The translations under genes were made by a program, and so were the position numbers. DNA of 12,061 bases, taken from positions 1-12,061 of the forward strand of contig DASSKO010000031.1 in the NCBI GenBank assembly GCA_035690425.1. Direction: 5' to 3'. Below the pieces are notes generated by a model that ran no database searches, was not told the DNA's origin, and was given only the letters and a program-made list of their open reading frames with translations. The DNA is from DASSKO01 sp035690425 (lineage in GTDB: Bacteria > Actinomycetota > Actinomycetes > Propionibacteriales > Nocardioidaceae). Positions 6,726-12,061 of this stretch are shown here, piece by piece (position 1 is the stretch's first letter; each line of letters opens with the position of its first letter).

Positions 6726-7406
6726 ATGAGCGAGACCCTGTTCGCCGCACCTGCCCCCGAGCAGGAGGCCCCGCCCGTCGCACCGGTCGAGGACTCGACC
6801 GCGGACAAGGACCAGCGCCGCAAGGTGCTCGCCCTGGTCGGGGCGGCCGCCGTGGCCGTCGTAGCGATCGCCGGATACTTCGTCATGAAGGGCGGCAGCA
6901 GCGACCAGACCACTGCCGCGCTCCCGCCGGTGCACCACCACCCGGCCGCGGGTGCACCGGCCCAGCCGAAGTTCGACAGCAAGTCGTTCCCGACCCTGCC
7001 GGACGTCTTCAAGGACGTCGTCGGCCGCGACCCGTTCAAGCCGCTCGTGGTCGACAAGCCGGCTGCACCCGCGGCTCAGGCACCCGCCCCGACCACGGTC
7101 GTCGCCGGCGGTGCGCCGACGACGGTGACCACCGGCTCGACGGCGACCGCGCCGACGGCCCAGCCCGACTGGATCTCCCTGGAGAGCCAGAACGGCCTGA
7201 AGTCCGCGACGTTCCTGGTCCACTCGACCGACGGGAAGGCGACCGGCTACACCGACGTGGCCGCTCCGGCCGACGGTAAGACCACGGCGTTCGGCGGCTA
7301 CTTCGCACTGATCTCGCTGCAGGACGGCTTCGCGGTCGTGCAGATGGGCGACGGCAAGCCGTTCAACCTGCAGGTCGGCTACACCAACCGGCACATGCTC
7401 AGCTGA
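6726..7406 (+). CDS. PilP-like membrane protein of the pilus operon
   Basis: The position after pilO and the domain plan suggest a functional counterpart of PilP, the pilot-like subunit that in diderms connects PilN/PilO to the PilQ secretin. The 226 residues comprise a cytoplasmic acidic/Pro-rich tail (1-30), one transmembrane helix (about 33-54), and a disordered His/Pro/Ala stretch containing HHH. The short motif VGRDPFKPL (99-107), characteristic of PilP/GspC proteins, follows, then a Thr/Ala-rich linker (110-147) and a beta-rich C-terminal domain (about 149-219, with FGGYFALISLQDGFAVVQMG). Unlike classical PilP there is no lipobox and no signal peptidase II site; the anchor is a transmembrane helix, as in GspC. 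The ATG is 1 bp after the pilO stop with GGAGG at 6716-6720. It is certainly a gene; PilP homology rests on motif and context and could be analogy. Confidence 0.8.
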   Translation: MSETLFAAPAPEQEAPPVAPVEDSTADKDQRRKVLALVGAAAVAVVAIAGYFVMKGGSSDQTTAALPPVHHHPAAGAPAQPKFDSKSFPTLPDVFKDVVGRDPFKPLVVDKPAAPAAQAPAPTTVVAGGAPTTVTTGSTATAPTAQPDWISLESQNGLKSATFLVHSTDGKATGYTDVAAPADGKTTAFGGYFALISLQDGFAVVQMGDGKPFNLQVGYTNRHMLS

Positions 7407-7420
7407 TCACCCCCTCGATC

Positions 7421-7464
7421 GCAGCAGGGCCCGCCGCTCGACACAGAGCGGCGGGCCCTGCTGC
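7421..7464 (+). terminator. Strong hairpin terminator after the pil operon
   Basis: Two 19-nt arms (7421-7439 and 7446-7464) pair perfectly around a 6-nt loop, GACACA. The stem can be extended by CGATC/GATCG across a 2-nt AT bulge. It starts 15 bp after the stop of the PilP-like gene. There is no U-tract after it, which is usual for actinobacterial hairpin terminators. It separates the pil and aro transcription units. Confidence 0.85.
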
Positions 7465-7526
7465 ATGATCGGCGCCACGGCGTGGATGGGTCCTGCGGCG
7501 GCGTAGCCCGTGAAAGAATCGTGATC

Positions 7527-8705
7527 GTGTTGCGCTGGCTGACGGCCGGGGAGTCCCACGGCCCTGCACTGGTGGCGGTCCTCGAGGGGCTGCCCGCCGG
7601 CGTGCACGTCACGACGAAGGAAGTCGCCGACGAGCTGGCGCGCCGCCGCGCGGGCTACGGCCGCGGTGCGCGCATGACCTTCGAGCGCGACGAGGTCGAG
7701 TTCACCGGTGGGGTGCGGCACGGCAGCACGCTAGGCGGGCCCATCGCCATCCGCGTCGGCAACACCGAGTGGCCGAAGTGGGACCGCGTGATGGCCGCTG
7801 ACCCGGTCGACCCCGCCGAGCTCGAGGGCCTCGGCCGCAACGCCCCGCTGACCAGGCCGCGGCCCGGGCACGCGGACCTCGCCGGCATGCAGAAGTACGG
7901 CTTCGACGACGCGCGGCCGATCCTCGAGCGGGCCAGCGCACGCGAGACGGCGGCGCGGGTCGCTCTCGGCGCCGTGGCGCAGGCGTTCCTCAAGCAGGCG
8001 CTCGACGTCGAGCTGCTCAGCCACGTGGTCGCGATCGGCGCGGCGAGCGCGCCCTCCGGCAGCATCCCGGGGCCGGCCGACCGCGAACGTGTTGACGCCG
8101 ACCCGGTGCGCTGCCTCGACCCCGATGCGAGCGCCGCCATGGTCGCCGAGATCGATGCCGCCCACAACGACGCCGACACCCTCGGCGGCGTTGTCGAGGT
8201 GGTGGTGCACGGCCTGCCGCCCGGCCTGGGCAGCCACGTGCACTGGGACCGCCGGCTCGATTCCCGGCTGGCCGGCGCACTCATGGGCATCCAGGCGGTG
8301 AAGGGAGTCGAGGTCGGCGACGGCTTCGACGTCGCGCGCCGCCGGGGCAGCCAGGCGCACGACGAGATCGAGCCCACCGCGGGTGGCGTCCGCCGCCTCA
8401 CCGGCCGTGCCGGTGGCACCGAGGGCGGCATGACCACCGGCGAGATCCTGCGGGTGCGGGCCGCCATGAAGCCGATCTCCACCCTGTCGCGGGCCTTGTC
8501 GACCGTCGACGTGCGCACCGGTGAGCCGGCCAAGGCGATCGCTCAGCGCAGCGACGTGTGTGCCGTCCCCGCCGCCGGCGTCGTCGCCGAGGCCATGGTC
8601 GCGCTGGTGCTCGCCGACGCTGCGCTCGAGAAGTTCGGCGGCGACTCCGTGCCCGAGACCCGCCGCAACCGCGACTCCTACCTCGCCAACCTGCAGATCC
8701 GGTGA
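7527..8705 (+). CDS. aroC: Chorismate synthase
   Basis: AroC converts 5-enolpyruvylshikimate-3-phosphate to chorismate, the last step of the shikimate pathway, and needs reduced FMN. The 392-residue product is of normal length. It carries the N-terminal signature GESHGPALVAVLEGLPAG (8-25, with conserved His11), RPGHADLAG (with His115) and RASARETAAR (about 135-144). Further on are LGSHVHWDRRLDSRLAGALM, the C-terminal FMN-binding block GGTEGGMTTGEILRVRAAMKP, and QRSDVCAVPA. GTG 7527 is chosen because it gives the standard start M-L-R-W-L-T-A-G-E-S; GTG 7521, two codons upstream, is possible. No good Shine-Dalgarno is visible. An AAGAAT sequence at 7514-7519 could be a -10 box for a nearly leaderless mRNA. 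It is the first gene of the aro operon and overlaps aroK by 4 nt. Confidence 0.97.
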   Translation: MLRWLTAGESHGPALVAVLEGLPAGVHVTTKEVADELARRRAGYGRGARMTFERDEVEFTGGVRHGSTLGGPIAIRVGNTEWPKWDRVMAADPVDPAELEGLGRNAPLTRPRPGHADLAGMQKYGFDDARPILERASARETAARVALGAVAQAFLKQALDVELLSHVVAIGAASAPSGSIPGPADRERVDADPVRCLDPDASAAMVAEIDAAHNDADTLGGVVEVVVHGLPPGLGSHVHWDRRLDSRLAGALMGIQAVKGVEVGDGFDVARRRGSQAHDEIEPTAGGVRRLTGRAGGTEGGMTTGEILRVRAAMKPISTLSRALSTVDVRTGEPAKAIAQRSDVCAVPAAGVVAEAMVALVLADAALEKFGGDSVPETRRNRDSYLANLQIR

Positions 8706-9205
8706 CCCGCCCGCTCGTCGTGCTGGTCGGGCCACCCGGTGCGGGCAAGACCACGATCGGCCGGCTGCTCTCCGACCGCCGCGCCGTGGAGTTCCGCGAC
8801 ACCGACGCCGACATCGAGGCCGCCACCGGCCAGCGGATCGCCGACATCTTCGTCGAGCACGGCGAGGAGCACTTCCGGGCACTCGAGCGGGACGCCGTAC
8901 GCCGCGCGCTGACCGAGCACGCCGGTGTCCTCGCGCTCGGCGGGGGTGCGGTGATGGACGACGGCACCCGCTCGCTGCTCGCGTCGCACACGGTGGTCTT
9001 CCTCGACGTGCACGTCGCCGACGCCGCCGCCCGCGTCGGCCTGAACCGCGACCGCCCGCTGCTGCTCGGCAACCCGCGCGCGCAGCTCCAGCAGCTCATG
9101 GACGCCCGCCGGCCGGTCTACGAGGAGGTCGCCACCGTCACCGTGCCGACCGACGGGCGCAGCCCCGAGGAGATCGTGGCCGACGTCGAGGCGGCCCTGC
9201 GATGA
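8702..9205 (+). CDS. aroK: Shikimate kinase
   Basis: AroK phosphorylates shikimate at the 3-hydroxyl with ATP. The 167-residue protein has the P-loop GPPGAGKTT (10-18), the shikimate-binding DTD with Asp35, Arg59, the GGG loop (80-82), the lid arginine in RPLL (Arg118) and Arg137 in RRPVYEEVA. These residues match those known in the M. tuberculosis enzyme with an offset of one. The GTG start overlaps the aroC stop (GTGA) and its own stop overlaps aroB (ATGA), so translation is probably coupled along the operon. No residue needed for activity is missing. Confidence 0.97.
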   Translation: MTRPLVVLVGPPGAGKTTIGRLLSDRRAVEFRDTDADIEAATGQRIADIFVEHGEEHFRALERDAVRRALTEHAGVLALGGGAVMDDGTRSLLASHTVVFLDVHVADAAARVGLNRDRPLLLGNPRAQLQQLMDARRPVYEEVATVTVPTDGRSPEEIVADVEAALR

Positions 9206-10233
9206 CGGTGCGGATTCCGGTCGGCGACGCGTACGACGTGGTGGTGGGCCACGCCCTGACCGATGCCTTGCCCGCACTGCTGGGCGACGCACGCGCCGTC
9301 GCGGTCGTGCACCAGCCGGCGGTGGTGCCGGTGGCACGAAAAGCCCGGCAGGCGCTGGGGGATCTCGACGTCCACCTGCTCGAGATCCCCGACGGCGAGG
9401 CGGCCAAGGACCTGCCCGTGCTGGCCGACCTGTGGGCGCAGTTCGCCCGCATAGGCATCGGCCGGACCGACGCCGTCGTCGCGGTCGGCGGGGGAGCGGC
9501 CACGGACCTTGCCGGTTTCGCAGCGGCGACCTGGCTGCGCGGCGTACGCGTCGTGCACTTGCCGACCACGCTGCTCGGCATGGTCGACGCCGCGGTCGGC
9601 GGCAAGACCGGCATCAACACCGCCGCCGGCAAGAACCTCGTCGGCGCCTTCCACCCGCCGGCCGGTGTGCTGTGCGACCTCGACGCGCTGGAGACGCTGC
9701 CGGCGGCGGAGTTCGCCAGCGGCATGGCCGAGGTCGTCAAGTGCGGCTTCATCGCCGACCCGGTGATCCTCGACCGGCTCGACGGCGACCCGCGGGCGCA
9801 CGTCGCCGAGCTCGTCGAACGGGCGGTGCGGGCCAAGGCACGGGTCGTCTCCGAGGATCTGCGCGAGGCCGGGCTGCGGGAGATCCTCAACTATGGCCAC
9901 ACCCTGGGCCACGCGATCGAGAACGTCGAGGGCTACCGCTGGCGCCATGGCGCGGCGATCAGCGTCGGCATGGTCTACGTCGCCGCGCTGGCGCGGCTGG
10001 CCGGCCGCGCCGACCTGGTCGAGCGGCACCGCTCCGTCCTCGGTGGCCTGGGGCTGCCGCTCACCTACGACGCCGGTGTGTGGCCGCGGCTGCACGAGGT
10101 GATGCGGGTCGACAAGAAGTCGCGCGCGGGCCGGTTGCGTTTCGTCATCCTCGACGATCTGGCGCGTCCTGCCCTCCTGGAGGACCCCGATCCTGGGATG
10201 CTGCAGGCCGCCTACCGGGAGGTCAGCGCGTGA
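9202..10233 (+). CDS. aroB: 3-dehydroquinate synthase
   Basis: AroB makes 3-dehydroquinate from DAHP, using NAD and a divalent metal. The 343-residue protein has the usual bacterial length. Seen in order are PDGEAAK (63-69), the NAD-binding GGGAATDLAGFAA (96-108), PTTLLGMVDAAVGGKTGIN (121-139), KNLVGAFHPP (144-153), and the metal ligands Glu177 (SGMAEVVK), His233 (NYGHTLGHAIE) and His249 (WRHGAAISVGM). The Zn-ligand assignment follows the family. ATG 9202 overlaps the aroK stop, and the end overlaps the aroQ start by 4 nt. Confidence 0.97.
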   Translation: MTVRIPVGDAYDVVVGHALTDALPALLGDARAVAVVHQPAVVPVARKARQALGDLDVHLLEIPDGEAAKDLPVLADLWAQFARIGIGRTDAVVAVGGGAATDLAGFAAATWLRGVRVVHLPTTLLGMVDAAVGGKTGINTAAGKNLVGAFHPPAGVLCDLDALETLPAAEFASGMAEVVKCGFIADPVILDRLDGDPRAHVAELVERAVRAKARVVSEDLREAGLREILNYGHTLGHAIENVEGYRWRHGAAISVGMVYVAALARLAGRADLVERHRSVLGGLGLPLTYDAGVWPRLHEVMRVDKKSRAGRLRFVILDDLARPALLEDPDPGMLQAAYREVSA

Positions 10234-10670
10234 AGCCGGTGTTCGTCCTCAACGGCCCGAACCTCGGGCGGCTGGGTCGGCGCGAGCCCGAGGTCTACGG
10301 CAGCGACACGTACGACGATCTCGTCGCGACGTGCCGGGCGACCGGTGCGGAGCTCGGGATCGTCGTCGAGGTGCGCCAGACGGATGACGAGGGGGAGCTG
10401 CTGCGCTGGCTGCACGCGGCCTCCGACGAGGCCGCCGCGGTGGTGCTCAACCCCGGAGCCTGGACGCACTATTCGTACGCCGTCCGCGACGCCGTCGCCG
10501 CTGCGGAGGTGCCGGTGGTCGAGGTGCACCTGTCGAACCCATCGGCGCGGGAGGAGTTCCGGCGGGTGAGCGTGGTCGCGCCGGTCGCCCTCGGCACGAT
10601 TGCCGGCTTTGGCCTCGACTCCTACCGGCTGGCGTTGCGCGCCGTCGCCGGCAGGCTGCAACCGGGCTGA
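10230..10670 (+). CDS. aroQ: Type II 3-dehydroquinate dehydratase
   Basis: AroQ dehydrates 3-dehydroquinate to 3-dehydroshikimate; type II enzymes are dodecamers. The 146-residue product has the family start LNGPNLGRLGRREPEVYG, with catalytic Arg18 and Tyr23. It also has Asn74 and His80 (LNPGAWTHYS), the catalytic His100 in EVHLSN and Arg111 in REEFRR. It closely resembles the mycobacterial enzyme, where the gene is often called aroD. The GTG start overlaps the aroB stop. In many actinobacteria this gene is followed by an Xaa-Pro peptidase gene, efp and nusB; here a convergent polysaccharide gene begins 2 bp after the stop instead. Confidence 0.96.
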   Translation: MKPVFVLNGPNLGRLGRREPEVYGSDTYDDLVATCRATGAELGIVVEVRQTDDEGELLRWLHAASDEAAAVVLNPGAWTHYSYAVRDAVAAAEVPVVEVHLSNPSAREEFRRVSVVAPVALGTIAGFGLDSYRLALRAVAGRLQPG

Positions 10671-10678
10671 GCTCAGCC
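10665..10678. repeat. 14-bp palindrome spanning two convergent stop codons
   Basis: GGCTGAGCTCAGCC is perfectly self-complementary. It contains the TGA of aroQ (10668-10670) and, on the other strand, the TGA of the Wzy_C gene (10673-10675), placed symmetrically. It has no loop and no U-tract, so it is not a standard terminator. No other terminator is visible between the two genes, and they have no room for one. Confidence 0.6.
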
Positions 10679-12061
10679 AGTGCTGGGTGTCTGCCGGCAG
10701 AGTGACTCGGCATTCGGCATGTCGGCGACGGTGGCAGGCGGACTTCCGAGCACCCTCACCGCGTCGCTGTACGCACAAGCGGTCTGCGGATCCGGACTGG
10801 CTCCGTCGAGGTCCTGCAGGGCGGACAGCGTGCCCCAGGCAGCGTCTGCGTTGGCAGGCTTCTGCAGGAATCCGGCGATGCCTGTGAGCAGGAGGTGTCG
10901 GGCGTCTTGGTGCCGGTCGGCTGTGGCCAGCGCCATGGCCTCCTTGGCGATGAGGTATGGCCGGTGCGACGCGTAGGTGTGAACGAGGTCGGAGGCGAGG
11001 GTCAACCCTTGTTGGTCATCACCCAGCGCGACCAACGTGATGGCTCGACTCATGGCGACGGTCGGATCCAGCGTGGCTAACTCCGCCGTGGCGTCGAGCG
11101 CTCGCCGAGCGGTGCTCGGCCGCACGACGAGCCGTTGTACGCCTTGGTGGTCGGATCTAGTCGTCATGACGAGCGCGGATGCGCTCAGCACCGGATCGGA
11201 CAACGGTCCGCCGGCCGCGTCGAGCATGCGGTTGACGGCGAGATCGGGGTTGCGGGTCGCCGCGACAAATGAATGGTGCCATCGATCATGCATTGCGGTG
11301 CCTGCAGCGAAGCCCAGGGGCAGGACGAGCGCGACGATCCCGACGGCGGCCGATGCTCGCGCTGGCTGAATGGTCTTCGCCAATGGGGACCGGTCGCGCA
11401 GGGCGTAGCTCAGGCCGAAGATCGCGCCGAGCAGGGCGCACAGCGAGGGGTACGTCCAGTCGAAATCCACCGCGACGTGTGAGAGGAGAGCCAGACCTGC
11501 GACTGATGTCCCCATGGTCACGGCCCGCTCGCGGGCGGTGACCTTCAACGATCGGCGGTAGTTGCGTAGGAAGACCAGGGCCATGAAGAGCGACCCCAGG
11601 ATGACCGGGGCGCCGTAGAGAATGCCTCCGGAGGACAGCGCATTGAGGAAGCCGTTGTGAGGAAAGGCGCTCAATCCGACACCCGCCGGCATGTGGTCAA
11701 CGCTGGCAGTGCCGAATGCGCCGAATCCTGTTCCGGTGAGGGGGTGTTCTTTCCACAGCGCGAGCGCGGCGCGAGCGAAGTCGAGCCTTGCCCCGCCGTT
11801 GGTGTCGATTGTCCCGAGACCGCGTCCTGCTGCGCCAGAGTGTGGCAGCAAGAAGAAGTGATACGACCGGTCCGGGAACACCAGCGGGCTGGTGAGAGCC
11901 ATGACGGCCGCCGCGACCAGCACGGGTAGGGCAAACCACGCGATGACCGCGTGGCGGCGCCCGGCGCGAAACGCCAGCGGTGCCACGGCAAGCCACGCGA
12001 CGATGAGCAAGCCGAGGGAGGTCCGGGACGTCGAGAAGACGATCCCCGCGCCGGTTATCGC
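10673..12061 (-). CDS. O-antigen ligase/polymerase (Wzy_C) family membrane protein with helical C-terminal domain (5' end cut by window edge)
   Basis: Members of this family (PF04932; Wzy, WaaL and PglL/TfpO types) transfer or polymerise lipid-linked glycans at the outer face of the membrane. The visible 462 residues start inside a helix region with FSTSRTSLGLL, the reading frame being open to the window edge. Next come a hydrophobic pair of helices and a large external loop holding RLDFARAALALWKEHPLTGTGFGAFG. PHNGFLNALSSGGI follows, the family's ligase/polymerase signature, with the conserved His. Four more hydrophobic segments are seen, then a soluble helical part of about 200 residues, rich in Ala and Leu and resembling TPR-type repeats (ATAELATLDP, AKEAMALATADRHQDARHLL), ending in TPSTG. 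GC content and codon choice are visibly lower than in the aro genes. The substrate (capsule, wall glycan or protein) is unknown. Confidence 0.85.
   Translation of the reverse strand, partial: AITGAGIVFSTSRTSLGLLIVAWLAVAPLAFRAGRRHAVIAWFALPVLVAAAVMALTSPLVFPDRSYHFFLLPHSGAAGRGLGTIDTNGGARLDFARAALALWKEHPLTGTGFGAFGTASVDHMPAGVGLSAFPHNGFLNALSSGGILYGAPVILGSLFMALVFLRNYRRSLKVTARERAVTMGTSVAGLALLSHVAVDFDWTYPSLCALLGAIFGLSYALRDRSPLAKTIQPARASAAVGIVALVLPLGFAAGTAMHDRWHHSFVAATRNPDLAVNRMLDAAGGPLSDPVLSASALVMTTRSDHQGVQRLVVRPSTARRALDATAELATLDPTVAMSRAITLVALGDDQQGLTLASDLVHTYASHRPYLIAKEAMALATADRHQDARHLLLTGIAGFLQKPANADAAWGTLSALQDLDGASPDPQTACAYSDAVRVLGSPPATVADMPNAESLCRQTPSTG

Noticed and set aside
7407..7526. Riboswitch or attenuator upstream of aroC
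   Set aside because: The only structure is the long hairpin, which fits a terminator of the pil operon. There is no leader peptide rich in aromatic residues and no known riboswitch core.
9432..10670. A 412-codon + strand open frame over aroB and aroQ
   Set aside because: Its first two thirds is an out-of-frame reading of aroB; it then joins the true aroQ frame. The overlapping GTG at 10230 and family length define aroQ, so this is not a fusion protein.
1..12061. CRISPR arrays, tRNAs, insertion sequences, toxin-antitoxin pairs or phage genes
   Set aside because: No regularly spaced repeats, cloverleaf sequences, transposase motifs or small paired genes were seen on either strand.

Overview
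The window is high-GC throughout, with many GTG starts, very short intergenic gaps, and an aroC-aroK-aroB-aroQ operon in the order known from Mycobacterium tuberculosis and other actinobacteria. The most likely source is an actinobacterium (monoderm, high GC) that carries type IV pilus genes. I cannot name the genus from sequence alone.

Left part (1-4106), envelope genes. A membrane-anchored esterase-family alpha/beta hydrolase runs leftward off the window edge. It is divergent from a polytopic GT39/ArnT-like GT-C glycosyltransferase (935-2437). That gene converges on, and overlaps by 14 bp, a leftward gene for a six-helix membrane protein with a C-terminal DUF2156 (MprF-like aminoacyl-phosphatidylglycerol synthase) domain.

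Middle (4107-7464), pilus alignment complex. A 194-bp divergent regulatory region holds a Crp/GlxR-like inverted repeat inside a pair of 12-bp direct repeats, plus a separate 14-bp palindrome close to pilM. It is followed by a tight operon pilM-pilN-pilO and a fourth gene. The fourth product is a single-pass membrane protein with the RDPFKP motif and C-terminal beta-rich domain expected of a PilP/GspC-like protein, but it has no lipobox and no secretin gene follows. The operon ends in a 19-bp perfect-stem hairpin terminator.

Right part (7465-12061). Four shikimate-pathway genes, aroC, aroK, aroB and aroQ, are joined by 4-nt start/stop overlaps. They cover dehydroquinate synthesis (AroB), dehydration (AroQ, type II), shikimate phosphorylation (AroK) and chorismate formation (AroC); AroE and AroA are not in the window. 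The operon ends 2 bp from a convergent, lower-GC gene for an O-antigen ligase/polymerase-family (Wzy_C) membrane protein with a large helical C-terminal domain, which runs off the right edge.

The notable points are the PilP-like protein of a presumed monoderm, the pilMNO-aro neighbourhood (reminiscent of proteobacterial pilMNOPQ-aroKB), the well-placed Crp-like site upstream of a probably leaderless DUF2156 gene, and two GT-C/Wzy-type glycan enzymes flanking the pilus genes. No tRNA, rRNA, CRISPR array, insertion sequence or phage gene was seen.
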